Positions 1 through 9,888 are shown, counted from the stretch's first letter. The stretch: 44,838 nt of DNA from Betaproteobacteria bacterium (GCA_016210745.1 JACQTO010000229.1:1-44838); one strand, 5' to 3'. Program-made: numbers and translations. Notes: generated by a model not told the origin, from the letters alone.

Positions 1-86
1 CGTGTTTGCTCAGACTCAGCTCGGTTTGGCGCATCGCATGCACTCCTCAGAATGGGGCGATGCAATGTTAACATGTTGCGTAATTA

Positions 87-293
87 ATGTGTTACTGTAC
101 TAGTACCTATGAGGCGCAAGCAAAAGCCGTCGTGAGTCCCGATGGAACAAAGGTTGTTTTTACGAGTGATTGGGGAGTAGCCGGTGGAGAAGTCAACGAC
201 TATGTGACCGGACAAGCACTGAATGACGGGGCCAACTCGGGTACCACAATTCCCCTAATCCGAGAGCTGCGTGATGCCATCGTTGGAAAATAG
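87..293 (+). pseudogene. possible remnant of a beta-propeller/TolB-like protein C-terminus
   Basis: A short open frame contains the stretch VVSPDGTKVVFTSDWG, which resembles the last blade of WD40-like/TolB-type beta-propeller proteins (SPDGT followed by VxFxSDWG). There is no upstream domain, no convincing ribosome binding site, and the remaining residues match nothing I recognise. It lies next to an insertion-sequence remnant, so it is best read as the eroded 3' end of a once larger gene. It could also be chance; confidence is low. Confidence 0.3.
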
Positions 294-387
294 ATAAGCG
301 TCCAAGAATCCGCAAGAGCTGGCCCCACAACACCGAACAGAGCGAATAAGTGGTAGAACTGCTCCGTTTGACGATGATTTTGACGGG

Positions 388-566
388 AGCAGAAATGAAG
401 ATGTCTATCTGTACGGCTACGGTTCGATCGCCGAGGCTAACCGGGCATTGGGAACAACGTCGCATTCCGCAATGGTATCCGGCCCCACCAGAGCCCGGAC
501 GGAATGAGCCCGGATCAAGCGTACTTCGGCGCGGAGCCGATGAAGGGTGTGGCACAGTGCAGCTGA
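388..566 (+). pseudogene. IS3-family transposase (orfB integrase) C-terminal remnant, frameshifted
   Basis: Two adjacent frames together rebuild the C-terminal end of an IS3-type DDE integrase. The first reads EDVYLYGYGSIAEANRALG. A frameshift near 450-460 follows, then NGIRPHQSPDGMSPDQAYFG and a TGA at 564-566. The family consensus here is EEVYLxxYxS...YNxxRPHxSLxxxTPDxxYF. The catalytic D-D-E core is absent, so it cannot be active. It marks an old insertion at the border of the polysaccharide locus. The bases from about 567 to 700 probably belong to the trailing end of the same element; I could not define its terminal repeat. Confidence 0.6.
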
Positions 567-802
567 ACCGAGTTTCCCACCGCGCCGCGCGCTCGTGGGC
601 GTGGCTTGCGCCGCGCGCGCGGTACCGTGGAAAACTCTCGCATCGCAGTTCATCACTTATCCAACCCGGACTTCTGTCCAATCAAACGGGGCCAGCTCTC
701 CATCGTTGCAATTGGCATCGCCCTCAGCAGGGCATTGCGGGCTTGGCACCCATCAGTCGCCTTGTTCAGTTCAGAAACATCCTCTTGTCACTTCACAGCT
801 AG
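567..802. other. non-coding spacer upstream of the glycan operon
   Basis: No frame in this stretch gives a recognisable protein, and several overlapping short frames contradict one another. Part of it is probably the 3' end of the decayed IS element. It must also carry whatever promoter drives the operon starting at 803 if the operon begins there, but I see no convincing -35/-10 pair. Confidence 0.4.
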
Positions 803-1924
803 GTGTCCTCTACACAGAGGCGGCGACACGTGCTTTTCTTGATTCCCTCGTTGCAGGGTGGAGGGGCTGAGCGCGTCATCGTAACTTTGCTTCGGCATCT
901 TGATCGCAGGAAATTCCGGCTCTCGCTTGCCGTTGTGGACACGCGGGATGGCGCCTTTCGGGGCGAAGTGCCGCCCGATGTGGAGTTCATCGATCTGCAA
1001 TCCCCTCGTGTTCGCTATGCCTTGCCGAAGATCATCCGCATAATCTGGCAGCGGCGACCTGATGTGGTGTTTTCCACTTTGGGGCATTTGAATCTGGCGC
1101 TGGCAATAGTTCGGCCGTTGCTACCAAACGGGGTGCGCTACATTGCGCGCGAAGCTACGATAGTTGCTCAATTGCCTCTGGCCTATGGCATTCCAAGCTG
1201 GTGGTTTTGGGCCTACCGGTGCGTGTATGGGCGACTCGACACCGTGGTCTGTCAATCAAGGGCTATGCGCGACGACCTGGTAACAAATCTCGGGTTCCCC
1301 GCGGCGAAGACCGTAGTGATTAATAACCCGGTGGACACGGAGCGCATCCGGCAATTGGCTCTGGAACCGATTGAAACCGATCTAACTCGGCTAGAAAACA
1401 AAGATACGGGCACCATCCACTTGGTAGCGGCTGGAAGTTTAACGGTTGTTAAGGGTTTTGACTTGCTTATCGAAGCCCTCGCCATTTGCACGAATCCTCG
1501 TTTGCACCTCACGCTGCTCGGGGAAGGGCCGTTGCTCAAGGATCTGCAGCGGTTAACGGCCGAAAAGGGGCTGACCAGACAGGTGCGCTTTGCGGGCTTC
1601 CGTAAGAATCCTTATGCCTTTTTTGCTCTTGCGGACGCATTGGTACTCAGTTCCCGTTTCGAGGGCTTCCCAAACGTGGTCTTGGAGGCGTTGGCTTGCG
1701 GTACGCCGGTCATCGCCACGCCTAGCCCTGGGGGAGTCAGGGAAATTTTGGAGGGAGTGGATGGGTGTGTGTTGGCCGACAATGTTTCCGCCGAGGCACT
1801 CGCGAAGGCACTGGCAGGTTTTAATGGAGATTATCGATTGCCGCCAGACGTCGTTAATTCCTATGCCGTCGCCACCATTGTCGAGCGTTATGAACAGGAA
1901 TTACTCCGTAATGCAATTACCTGA
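803..1924 (+). CDS. glycosyltransferase family 4 (GT-B)
   Basis: A 373-residue GT4-type glycosyltransferase, expected to add a sugar from a nucleotide-sugar donor to a lipid-linked glycan on the cytoplasmic face. The N-terminal Rossmann half opens with LIPSLQGGGAERV, the usual glycine-rich acceptor-side loop. The C-terminal half has AAGSLTVVKGFDLLIEAL and then EGFPNVVLEALACGTPVIAT (about residues 290-310), the E-x7-E donor-binding motif of the family. The GTG start at 803 is the most upstream one that keeps the N-terminal strand complete; the ribosome binding site is weak. It is the first gene of the glycan operon, 81 bp ahead of a second GT4. Donor and acceptor cannot be told from sequence. 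Confidence 0.9.
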   Translation: MSSTQRRRHVLFLIPSLQGGGAERVIVTLLRHLDRRKFRLSLAVVDTRDGAFRGEVPPDVEFIDLQSPRVRYALPKIIRIIWQRRPDVVFSTLGHLNLALAIVRPLLPNGVRYIAREATIVAQLPLAYGIPSWWFWAYRCVYGRLDTVVCQSRAMRDDLVTNLGFPAAKTVVINNPVDTERIRQLALEPIETDLTRLENKDTGTIHLVAAGSLTVVKGFDLLIEALAICTNPRLHLTLLGEGPLLKDLQRLTAEKGLTRQVRFAGFRKNPYAFFALADALVLSSRFEGFPNVVLEALACGTPVIATPSPGGVREILEGVDGCVLADNVSAEALAKALAGFNGDYRLPPDVVNSYAVATIVERYEQELLRNAIT

Positions 1925-2005
1925 CGAAGCTCACTACGCCAGGAGTTCGTTGCTGGTCTTACGGAGGCTGGATGAGCCTGCAATCAGTCCGATCCAAGCT
2001 TTCGG

Positions 2006-3202
2006 ATGGCAGGCAGACCAATCGTGAAACTGGTGTTTGTTATCACCGGGCTTTCTACAGGCGGCGCTGAAAATATGCTCCTCAAGCTGCTGGAGCGAAT
2101 CGACCGCGTGAAGTTTTCTGCCTGTGTTATTTCGCTCACGGATGCTGGTGAGATTGGCACCCACATTGCAGCCTTGGGAGTTCCCGTTGAGGCGCTGGGT
2201 ATGCGTCGCGGCGTACCAGACCTAATCCGCTTTGTGCAGCTTGTTCGTCGGCTGCGGCAGATCGAGCCCGATGTGGTACACACTTGGCTGTATCATGCTG
2301 ACTTGATGGGTGGACTGGCCGCGCGGCTGGCCGGGATTCCTTCAGTCATCTGGGGAGTGCGCAGTGCTGATTTTTTGCGTGCTGATACCAGTCTTTCAAC
2401 GAAGATTGTCTTGTCTTTGTGTGCGAAAGTGTCGCCGTGGTTGCCAGATTGCGTTTTGTACAACTCTCAAAAAGGGAAGGCGTATCACGAAAAGCTAGGT
2501 TACAGGGAGCATCGCTATTTAATCATACCGAATGGCATTGATCTGGGAAAATTTTCCCCTGATGAAGAGGCTCGGCATGAAGTGCGTCGGGAACTGGGTA
2601 TCCCATCAAACACCCCCTTGATTGGCCTGATTGCTCGCTTAGATCCCCTTAAGAATCACGAAGGTTTCATCGAGGCAGCTAGTAGTCTGCATCGTCAGAT
2701 GCCTGAAGTGCATTTCTTGATGGCAGGGCAAGATGTTGAGTGGTCGAACCCAGCGCTCAAGAACCTGATTGAAGTTGGCAGGGTGACCAGTGTTTTTCAC
2801 CTACTGGGGCGACGCGATGATATTCCCCGCCTCACTGCATCACTTGACCTGCAAAGCCTGGTCTCGTGGAGTGAGGCATTTCCGAATGTTCTGGTTGAGG
2901 CCATGGCCTGTGGAATTCCCTGTGTATCAACGGCTGTAGGAGATGCGGCATTGATTCTCGGGGATACCGGCCGAACAGTTCCAACTGGTGACATGGTGGG
3001 TCTTGCCGCTTGGTGGGCGGCATTATTGAAGCTCCCGGAGAATGAGCGGCGCCTGCTTGGAGAAAGGGCGCGTGCCAGGGTGATTGATCGGTTTGAGCTT
3101 GGAGCAATGGTGAAGCGCTATGAAGCTGTTTACGTTGATCTCGTTAAGCAGAAGGAACTTGATCGGAAAGGTCTACTGAGGCAGAACATGGAGGATCGGT
3201 AA
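2006..3202 (+). CDS. glycosyltransferase family 4 (GT-B)
   Basis: A 398-residue second GT4 enzyme. It begins LVFVITGLSTGGAENMLLKL, the acceptor-loop signature of GT4 polysaccharide enzymes. It later shows IARLDPLKNHEGFIEAA (donor domain entry) and SEAFPNVLVEAMACGIPCVS, the E-x7-E nucleotide-binding motif. Length is typical. It is likely cytosolic and membrane-associated, adding one sugar of the repeat unit. The next gene starts 2 bp after its stop, so the two are translationally linked in one operon. Substrate specificity is unknown. Confidence 0.9.
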   Translation: MAGRPIVKLVFVITGLSTGGAENMLLKLLERIDRVKFSACVISLTDAGEIGTHIAALGVPVEALGMRRGVPDLIRFVQLVRRLRQIEPDVVHTWLYHADLMGGLAARLAGIPSVIWGVRSADFLRADTSLSTKIVLSLCAKVSPWLPDCVLYNSQKGKAYHEKLGYREHRYLIIPNGIDLGKFSPDEEARHEVRRELGIPSNTPLIGLIARLDPLKNHEGFIEAASSLHRQMPEVHFLMAGQDVEWSNPALKNLIEVGRVTSVFHLLGRRDDIPRLTASLDLQSLVSWSEAFPNVLVEAMACGIPCVSTAVGDAALILGDTGRTVPTGDMVGLAAWWAALLKLPENERRLLGERARARVIDRFELGAMVKRYEAVYVDLVKQKELDRKGLLRQNMEDR

Positions 3203-3204
3203 TA

Positions 3205-4074
3205 GTGGCAGAGCATCCAGAAAATCTTGACTCCGACGTAGTTAAAGACTTCGGTTCTGAGTGGAGCCGATTTGATCAACGTGGGCTTTCAGCAAGAGAT
3301 CACGCCGAAATGTTCAATGATTATTTTCATATGTTTCCATGGACAGAAGTCTCATCGAAAGCGGTTGGCGCTGATATTGGTTGTGGCAGTGGGCGCTGGG
3401 CGGCCCTGGTTGCGCCACGGGTCGGATATTTGCATCTGGTTGACGCGAGTAGCGGTGCATTATCTGTCGCGCGACAAAATCTCTCGGGTCAGTCCGGCGT
3501 CAGTTTTCATCAGGCGTCGGTAGATAACCTCCCCTTTGAGGCGGAATACCTTGATTTTGCCTACGCGCTTGGCGTATTGCATCACGTTCCCGATACCCGT
3601 GAGGCAATTAAATCGATCGCGCGCGTCCTGAAGCCTGGAGCCCCATTTCTAATTTACCTGTACTACGCTTTCGATCAGCGTCCCGGGTGGTTCCGTGCCC
3701 TTTGGCGGTGCACCGACTTGATTAGAAGAGTGATATCTATCCTTCCTAGTCGCGCGAAGAACATCTGCTGCGACGCCATTGCCGTTACTGTCTATCTTCC
3801 ACTAGCCAGAAGCGCGTGGTTGCTGGACAGAATGGGTATCTTGCCTCCTGCATGGCCTCTCGCATATTACCGCGACCGAACATTTTATGTGCTGCGTACG
3901 GATTCACTTGACCGCTTCGGTACCCGTCTTGAGCAGAGGTTCACGCGTAACGAGATTGAACAAATGTTACTAGCGGCAGGGTTCGAGCACATTCGTTTCT
4001 CCGACCGACAGCCATTTTGGTGCTCGGTAAGCTTTAAGCGAGAGACGCACACTCTTACCGCAATGGAGGAATGA
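3205..4074 (+). CDS. class I SAM-dependent methyltransferase
   Basis: A 289-residue Rossmann-fold methyltransferase. Motif I is GADIGCGSGRWAALVAP (about residues 56-72), followed by an acidic motif II (LVDAS), the post-II segment ALGVLHHVPDTREAI and RVLKPGAPFLIYLY. This is the UbiE/Methyltransf_11-type layout found in many O-antigen and exopolysaccharide clusters. Within this operon the likely substrate is a sugar hydroxyl, carboxyl or amino group on the glycan or its precursor; this is inference from context. Its stop overlaps the start of the next gene by 4 bp. The C-terminal third has no motif that would reveal the acceptor. Confidence 0.88.
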   Translation: MAEHPENLDSDVVKDFGSEWSRFDQRGLSARDHAEMFNDYFHMFPWTEVSSKAVGADIGCGSGRWAALVAPRVGYLHLVDASSGALSVARQNLSGQSGVSFHQASVDNLPFEAEYLDFAYALGVLHHVPDTREAIKSIARVLKPGAPFLIYLYYAFDQRPGWFRALWRCTDLIRRVISILPSRAKNICCDAIAVTVYLPLARSAWLLDRMGILPPAWPLAYYRDRTFYVLRTDSLDRFGTRLEQRFTRNEIEQMLLAAGFEHIRFSDRQPFWCSVSFKRETHTLTAMEE

Positions 4075-4883
4075 TGTATCACGACCATGCGGCCGAGATC
4101 GCGAAAGGTCAGCGCTTCGACTTTGGTGCTAACTGGTTACAATTTCTTGACGTGTTGGATGAAAGCCGGATTGATCGGGCAATGGTCTCGCTTAAGGCTA
4201 TGCTCAGGTCGACTGACCTAACGGGCAAGAGCTTTCTCGACGCCGGAAGCGGTTCGGGATTATTTAGCCTGGCCGCAAGGAAGTTGGGGGCTAGCGTGCA
4301 TTCTTTCGATTACGACCCGCAGTCCGTAGCCTGTACGGTGGAATTGAAGCGTCGCTATTTTCCTGATGATGCCAATTGGAAGGTGGAAGAGGGGTCGGTG
4401 CTGGATCGAGCATACCTGAGCCGCCTGGGTCAGTTCGATGTGGTATATAGCTGGGGGGTGTTGCACCACACTGGTGCTATGTGGGAAGCGCTTGATAACG
4501 TTGCGCCGCTGGTCGGCCAGGGAGGGCAGCTGTTCATCGCGATTTACAACGATCAGGGATTCAAGAGTCGATACTGGCATATGGTTAAGAAGACCTATGC
4601 CAAGCAGCCGCTGCTGCGCTGGCCGATCGTGATCGTGCATCTGCCCTATCCTTTCTTACCATCGTTGGTATTCCGATTGATATCGGGACGCGTGAAAGAA
4701 GAGCGTGGCATGTCGTTCTGGCATGACATCGTCGATTGGGTAGGTGGATTTCCGTTTGAGGTGGCGACTCCAGGGGCAATAGTCGACTTCTATCGAGCCC
4801 GGGGATTTCGCCTTGATAAACTTCGCACCACAAACCGATCTGGATGTAATCAGTTCGTTCTCGTGAAAGCGCTACAAGCCTGA
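4071..4883 (+). CDS. class I SAM-dependent methyltransferase
   Basis: A 270-residue methyltransferase with motif I FLDAGSGSGLFSLAARKLGA, an acidic strand-2 end SFDYDP, and VVYSWGVLHHTGAMWEAL followed by GGQLFIAIYNDQG. It starts with an ATGA overlap on the preceding methyltransferase and ends sharing one base with asnB, so three genes are translationally coupled. It resembles its neighbour only in the fold core, so the two are not a recent duplication. It probably methylates a sugar of the repeat unit (inference). Confidence 0.88.
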   Translation: MMYHDHAAEIAKGQRFDFGANWLQFLDVLDESRIDRAMVSLKAMLRSTDLTGKSFLDAGSGSGLFSLAARKLGASVHSFDYDPQSVACTVELKRRYFPDDANWKVEEGSVLDRAYLSRLGQFDVVYSWGVLHHTGAMWEALDNVAPLVGQGGQLFIAIYNDQGFKSRYWHMVKKTYAKQPLLRWPIVIVHLPYPFLPSLVFRLISGRVKEERGMSFWHDIVDWVGGFPFEVATPGAIVDFYRARGFRLDKLRTTNRSGCNQFVLVKALQA

Positions 4884-6814
4884 TGTGTGGATTTACAGGA
4901 GTTCTGGGTGTCGGCGAAGTAAATGAAGATATCCTGCGTGCCATGGCTGCCACGCTCCGGCATCGCGGCCCGGATGATCAGGGTGTGTGGTGCGACGTAG
5001 CGATGGATATCGGCTTAGGCCACACGCGGTTATCAATTCTCGATCTTTCCCCCGCTGGCCATCAGCCGATGCCATCGGCCAGTGGGCGGTATGTGATTGC
5101 CTTCAACGGCGAGATCTATAACCACCTTAGGCTGCGTGCTGAGCTGGAACAGGCAGGGCAGGCCACTAGCTGGCGCGGACATTCCGACACCGAAACGCTA
5201 TTAGGTGGTTTCGATGCCTGGGGAATTGAAGTTACGGTCAAGAAATCTCGTGGCATGTTCGCCTTTGCGATTTGGGATAGACACACGCGCACACTTACGT
5301 TGGGACGCGACCGCTTGGGTGAAAAACCACTCTATTACGGCTGGCAAGGTGAAACTTTTCTATTCGGTTCTGAACTCAAGGTCTTTAAAGCCCATCCCGC
5401 TTTTAGAGCCGAGATTGACAGAAACGCATTGGCGGTCTTCATGCGCCGAGGCTACATCCCTGCTTCGCAGTCGATCTATGGCGGTATTCATAAGCTCATT
5501 CCTGGCACGCTCTTGAGTGTGTGCGCAGGCGAGCGCGCGGATTGCACGCCCATACCGTACTGGTCGCTGTTGGATGTGGCCAGGGAGGGCTTGCAGACAC
5601 CATTTATCGGCTCCGATGCCGAGGCAGTTGATGGGCTCAAGGCCCGGCTGTCCGAGGCGGTAGCTCTTCAGCAGACTTCAGATGTGCCGCTGGGCGCATT
5701 TTTGTCCGGCGGAATTGATTCATCCACAATCGTTGCGCTGATGCAGGCACAGTCAAGCCGCGCGATTCACACGTTCACGATCGGGTTTGACGATCATCAG
5801 TACAACGAGGCCGTCCATGCCCGCGCGGTTGCCCGGCATCTTGGCACGGACCATACTGAGCTTTATGTGTCTCCGGAAGAGGCGAGGGAGGTGATTCCCC
5901 GTCTCCCGATGCTCTACGACGAGCCCTTTGCGGACTCGTCACAGATTCCGACTGTTCTTGTTAGTCAGATGGCGAGAAGCAACGTAACGGTAAGCCTGTC
6001 GGGCGATGCCGGAGATGAGCTCTTCGGAGGCTACAACCGCTACGCCTGGACGCGCAGACTGCTAAAGATTCCCGCGCCGATACGTCGCGTACTGGCGATT
6101 GCGTTGACGGCCTTAAGTCCAACTCAGTGGGATCGGGTTTACGCCGCAATTCAGCCCATGCTGCCGGCTTCGCTTCTGATGCGCATGCCCGGTGACAAGG
6201 CACAGAAACTCGCATCGTTGTTTGCGGTAACTTCGGAATCGGCAATCTATCAACATTTGGTATCGACCTGGCCGGACCCTGATGAACTAGTTATCGGCGG
6301 CCGTGACAGCACCGATCTGCCCCAGTCCTGGGAAGCGCTAGCTGATTTTGACTCTCCGGAACACCGCATGATGGTGCTCGACGCGTTGACCTATCTGCCC
6401 GATGACATTCTCTGCAAGGTCGACCGGGCCGCGATGGGAGTGTCACTTGAAACACGCGTCCCGTTTCTCGACCATCGAGTGGTGGAATATTCCTGGCAAC
6501 TGCCGCTGCACATGAAAATCCGGAACGGCCAGGGTAAGTGGATTCTACGGCAACTGCTCTATAAATATGTGCCAACGGATCTGATTGAGCGGCCCAAGAT
6601 GGGTTTTGGTGTGCCGATTGGCGCCTGGCTACGCGGGCCGCTGCGCGATTGGGCGGAAGCGCTGCTCGATGAGCGTCGATTGAAGCGCGAGGGTTTTTTG
6701 AACCCCGCACCGATCCGGAAAAAATGGGGTGAGCACCTGTCTGGCGGGCGCAATTGGCAATACAATCTTTGGAATGTGTTGATGTTCCAAGCATGGTTGG
6801 AGTTACGAGGATGA
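4883..6814 (+). CDS. asnB: asparagine synthase (glutamine-hydrolysing) family amidotransferase
   Basis: A 643-residue AsnB-family enzyme. It starts MCGFTGVLG, so processing exposes the catalytic Cys of the class II glutaminase domain (about 1-210, with RHRGPDDQGVW and the AFNGEIYNH loop). The synthetase domain follows with the ATP pyrophosphatase loop LGAFLSGGIDSS and SLSGDAGDELFGGYNRY. It ends with ETRVPFLDHRVVE and the KMGFGVPIGAWLRGPL motif common in exopolysaccharide-cluster members. In such clusters this family is thought to amidate a uronic acid carboxyl rather than make free asparagine. The downstream epimerase and dehydrogenase supply uronic acids, which fits. The start is fixed by the catalytic Cys2. 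Confidence 0.93.
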   Translation: MCGFTGVLGVGEVNEDILRAMAATLRHRGPDDQGVWCDVAMDIGLGHTRLSILDLSPAGHQPMPSASGRYVIAFNGEIYNHLRLRAELEQAGQATSWRGHSDTETLLGGFDAWGIEVTVKKSRGMFAFAIWDRHTRTLTLGRDRLGEKPLYYGWQGETFLFGSELKVFKAHPAFRAEIDRNALAVFMRRGYIPASQSIYGGIHKLIPGTLLSVCAGERADCTPIPYWSLLDVAREGLQTPFIGSDAEAVDGLKARLSEAVALQQTSDVPLGAFLSGGIDSSTIVALMQAQSSRAIHTFTIGFDDHQYNEAVHARAVARHLGTDHTELYVSPEEAREVIPRLPMLYDEPFADSSQIPTVLVSQMARSNVTVSLSGDAGDELFGGYNRYAWTRRLLKIPAPIRRVLAIALTALSPTQWDRVYAAIQPMLPASLLMRMPGDKAQKLASLFAVTSESAIYQHLVSTWPDPDELVIGGRDSTDLPQSWEALADFDSPEHRMMVLDALTYLPDDILCKVDRAAMGVSLETRVPFLDHRVVEYSWQLPLHMKIRNGQGKWILRQLLYKYVPTDLIERPKMGFGVPIGAWLRGPLRDWAEALLDERRLKREGFLNPAPIRKKWGEHLSGGRNWQYNLWNVLMFQAWLELRG

Positions 6815-7674
6815 GGCGATGGCTGCCTTGGTACGCGAAGATGGCGGCCAAAATAACTCTGGCGCGGTTGCCGCTTGGGTACCGATTTTGGAGAAAGATC
6901 AATCTCTTCGCCCATGGTTCCATGCATAAGCCTGAGTATGCACACGGCGTTTTTCGTCAACACTTCGATCGGAGCGAATTCACGCGAAAGAATGGTGGCT
7001 TCACGGCCCTGGAAATTGGACCAGGCGACTCGTTGTTATCGGCCGTTGTTGCCAACGCCTATGGCGCGAGTACCTGTTATCTGATCGATTCCGGTCCATT
7101 CGCAACCGAAGATATGGCGCCTTATCGGGCAATTGGGGATTACCTTCGCTCACTCAATTTGTCCCCGCCCGATCTGGAAGAGGTTTCAGATCTGAAGGGA
7201 GGATTGCTGGCTGCGTGTAATGCGTTTTATGGAACCCGGGGGTTGAGTTCGATCCGCGAGCTTCCGTCGAGTAGCGTGGATTTCATTTGGTCCCATGCGG
7301 TGCTTGAGCATATACGCCGACACGAATTTCCCAATTTTATGCGGGAGTTGCGGCGGGTGTTACGGCCCGATGGGTTTTGCTCCCATCGGGTGGATTTGAA
7401 GGACCACTTGGGCGGTGCGTTGAATAATCTTCGAATCCCTTCACGACTTTGGGAGGCGGATTGGATGGCTCGCTCCGGGTTTTATACGAACAGGATCCGC
7501 TATTCCGAGATGATCGAGTTGTTTCGTCAGGCTGACTTCGATGTGAACGTGATTAGCGTCGCGCGCTGGGATCGGCTTCCTACCCCGCGGGAGCGTATGG
7601 CGAGTGAGTTCGAAGGATTCGATGACGATGATCTCCTTGTGAGTGCGTTTGACGTGCTGCTCAAGCCACAATGA
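6811..7674 (+). CDS. SAM-dependent methyltransferase
   Basis: About 287 residues. I prefer the ATG at 6811 (MRRWLPWYAKM), which forms an ATGA overlap with the asnB stop and follows a GAGG sequence; an in-frame ATG at 6754 would overlap asnB by 61 bp. Motif I is ALEIGPGDSLLSAVVAN, then an Asp-containing strand 2 (YLIDSGP). The post-motif region reads FIWSHAVLEHIRRHEFP and RELRRVLRPDGFCSHRVDL, a Methyltransf_11/23-like arrangement. It probably acts on the polysaccharide or its precursor. The next gene starts inside its stop codon region (ATGA overlap at 7671). Confidence 0.85.
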   Translation: MRRWLPWYAKMAAKITLARLPLGYRFWRKINLFAHGSMHKPEYAHGVFRQHFDRSEFTRKNGGFTALEIGPGDSLLSAVVANAYGASTCYLIDSGPFATEDMAPYRAIGDYLRSLNLSPPDLEEVSDLKGGLLAACNAFYGTRGLSSIRELPSSSVDFIWSHAVLEHIRRHEFPNFMRELRRVLRPDGFCSHRVDLKDHLGGALNNLRIPSRLWEADWMARSGFYTNRIRYSEMIELFRQADFDVNVISVARWDRLPTPRERMASEFEGFDDDDLLVSAFDVLLKPQ

Positions 7675-8870
7675 ACCCGCGGAGGCGGGTTGTTCTCGTT
7701 TCCAATAGCGCTTGGAGCATCGCGAATTTCCGTGGTGGATTGATTCGCGCGTTGCTCGCGGCGAAATATGACGTGGTGGCGGTGGCGCCGGCGGATGGGC
7801 ACGTTCCGAAAATTGAGGCATTGGGGATTCGGTTCGTGCCGCTGGCGATGGATAATAAGGGAACGAATCCAATTCGGGACTTCGGCTTGTTTCTGCGCAT
7901 TCTTTGGCTATTGCTGCGGAAGCGGCCAGCGATGTATTTGGGTTACACCATCAAACCGAATGTCTATGGCGGATTGGCGACGCGACTTTTGGGCATTGCG
8001 GCCATCAACAACGTGACCGGGTTGGGGACCGCCTTCATTCGCGATACGTGGCTGACACGGGTAGTCGAGGGGTTGTACCGGGTAGGGTTGGCCAGATCGA
8101 AAAAGGTGTTTTTCCAAAACGATGAGGACAGGGTGCTGTTCCTGGCGCGCCGGCTGGTCTGCCCCGAGGTGACGGAGCGGTTGCCTGGTTCGGGAGTGGA
8201 TACGGAGTGGTTTGCGCCGGAAATGTATCCCATTCACCCTAATTCTCTCCACCAAGGGAGAAACGGTATTTTGAATCCCCTTTTTTGCGGGAATGATGGC
8301 GGCGAGGGCGTGCGGCCTTTTCGGTTTTTGCTTTCAGCCCGGTTGCTGTGGGACAAAGGGGTGGGGGAGTTTGTGGAGGCAGCGCGGCAATTGCTGCAGG
8401 AGGGAGTTTCGGCTGAATTTCAGTTGCTTGGCTTCCTGGATGTGGAAAGCCGCACTGCAGTTTCTCGAGGCGAAGTGGAAGCCTGGGAGCGCGAAGGCGT
8501 GGTGCGCTACCTGGGCTCGGTGGTTGATGTACGGCCTGTGATTACGCGGGCGGACTGCGTTGTGTTGCCAAGCTACTACCGGGAGGGGGTGCCGCGTTCG
8601 CTGCTGGAGGCGGCGAGCATGGCCAAGCCGATCATCACCACGGATGCGGTGGGGTGCCGGGATGTGGTCGGCGATTGCGTAAACGGATACCTTTGCCGTC
8701 CGCGTGATGCGAAGGACTTGGCCCGGCAGATGCGCCGGATGATGGCACTCTCAACCGAAGAGCGCAAAAAGATGGGATTTGCGGGGCGAAAAAAGATGGT
8801 TCTAGAGTTCGACGAGAAGATCGTCATCCGTCGCTACCTGGAAACCATTCAGGAGAATCTTGGAAAATGA
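7671..8870 (+). CDS. glycosyltransferase family 4, CapM/PglA-like, with linker insertion
   Basis: A 399-residue GT4 of the CapM/PglA type. The N-terminus [19 protein letters not shown] and the segment [18 protein letters not shown] are characteristic of enzymes adding the second sugar onto undecaprenyl-PP-linked HexNAc. The C-terminal domain has [15 protein letters not shown] and [20 protein letters not shown]. Between [10 protein letters not shown] and [10 protein letters not shown] there are about 30 residues (roughly 186-215) that the family normally lacks. The DNA there (about 8227-8310) includes CTCTCCACCAAGGGAG, resembling a dispersed palindromic repeat, so an in-frame insertion is likely. 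It lies in the interdomain linker, so activity may survive. It overlaps its upstream neighbour by 4 bp. Confidence 0.88.
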   Translation: MNPRRRVVLVSNSAWSIANFRGGLIRALLAAKYDVVAVAPADGHVPKIEALGIRFVPLAMDNKGTNPIRDFGLFLRILWLLLRKRPAMYLGYTIKPNVYGGLATRLLGIAAINNVTGLGTAFIRDTWLTRVVEGLYRVGLARSKKVFFQNDEDRVLFLARRLVCPEVTERLPGSGVDTEWFAPEMYPIHPNSLHQGRNGILNPLFCGNDGGEGVRPFRFLLSARLLWDKGVGEFVEAARQLLQEGVSAEFQLLGFLDVESRTAVSRGEVEAWEREGVVRYLGSVVDVRPVITRADCVVLPSYYREGVPRSLLEAASMAKPIITTDAVGCRDVVGDCVNGYLCRPRDAKDLARQMRRMMALSTEERKKMGFAGRKKMVLEFDEKIVIRRYLETIQENLGK

Positions 8871-9874
8871 ACGTTCTGCTTACCGGCGCGGCCGGCTTTA
8901 TTGGGTCTACGCTGGCGCACCGGCTATTGGCCCGCGGCGATACCGTCATGGGTATCGATAACCTCAATGATTACTACGATGTCGGCCTAAAAGAGGCGCG
9001 AGTCGCGCGCCTCACGGCCAAGCCGAAGTTTCACTTCGAGCGATTGGACGTAGCCTCCCGCGAAAAAATGGGCAGTCTTTTTGCCTCACAAAAATTCGAC
9101 GCCGTTGCGCATCTCGCGGCTCAGGCCGGTGTGCGTTACTCGATCGAAAACCCACACGTCTATGTGGATGCGAACCTCGTCGGCTTTATCAACATTCTCG
9201 AAGGGTGCCGGCGCTCCGAGATCGGGCACCTCGTGTACGCGTCCTCGAGCTCGGTCTATGGCGCAAACACCAAGCTGCCCTTCTCGGAGAACGACAGCGT
9301 GGACCATCCCCTGTCTCTTTATGCGGCGACCAAACGGGCTAACGAGTTAATGGCGCACAGCTACGCACATCTCTACGGACTGCGGTGCACGGGCCTGCGC
9401 TTCTTCACCGTGTATGGTCCCTGGGGTCGGCCGGATATGGCGCTTTTCAAGTTCACCAAGGGCATCCTTGCGGGAGAGCCGATCCCGGTGTTCAACCGTG
9501 GTGGGATGACGCGCGATTTCACATACATTGAGGATATCGTTGAAGGTGTTGTCCGGGTGATGGATCGACCGGCTACGCCAGATCGAAACTGGGATCCGAA
9601 ATCGCCGACCCCTGCTTCCAGCCGCGGCCCGTTCAGGATCTACAACATAGGAAACAACCGGCCGGTAAAGTTGATGCGCTACATAGAGGTATTGGAACAG
9701 TGCCTCGGGAAGAAGGCGGTCTTGGATTTGTTGCCCATGCAGGCGGGGGACGTTACCGCTACGACGGCGGACGTGTCAATGCTTAGCACGGCGACTGGCT
9801 ATGCGCCTACGACGCCGGTAGAGGTGGGAGTGAAGCGGTTTGTTGCGTGGTATCGTGAGTATTACAGGGTCTGA
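8867..9874 (+). CDS. NAD-dependent epimerase, probable UDP-glucuronate 4-epimerase
   Basis: A 335-residue extended SDR. The NAD-binding loop [18 protein letters not shown] is at the extreme N-terminus, followed by [18 protein letters not shown], a stretch typical of UDP-glucuronate 4-epimerases (GaE/LpsL/CapI). [20 protein letters not shown], the catalytic YxxxK ([15 protein letters not shown]) and [20 protein letters not shown] complete the pattern. It converts UDP-GlcA to UDP-GalA in the cytosol as a precursor. It overlaps the preceding glycosyltransferase by 4 bp and is followed after 14 bp by a UDP-sugar dehydrogenase, so the pair probably supplies uronic acids. The related UDP-HexNAc epimerase WbpP/TviC is a less likely reading. 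Confidence 0.88.
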   Translation: MNVLLTGAAGFIGSTLAHRLLARGDTVMGIDNLNDYYDVGLKEARVARLTAKPKFHFERLDVASREKMGSLFASQKFDAVAHLAAQAGVRYSIENPHVYVDANLVGFINILEGCRRSEIGHLVYASSSSVYGANTKLPFSENDSVDHPLSLYAATKRANELMAHSYAHLYGLRCTGLRFFTVYGPWGRPDMALFKFTKGILAGEPIPVFNRGGMTRDFTYIEDIVEGVVRVMDRPATPDRNWDPKSPTPASSRGPFRIYNIGNNRPVKLMRYIEVLEQCLGKKAVLDLLPMQAGDVTATTADVSMLSTATGYAPTTPVEVGVKRFVAWYREYYRV

Positions 9875-9888
9875 GGAGGGGGACACGA

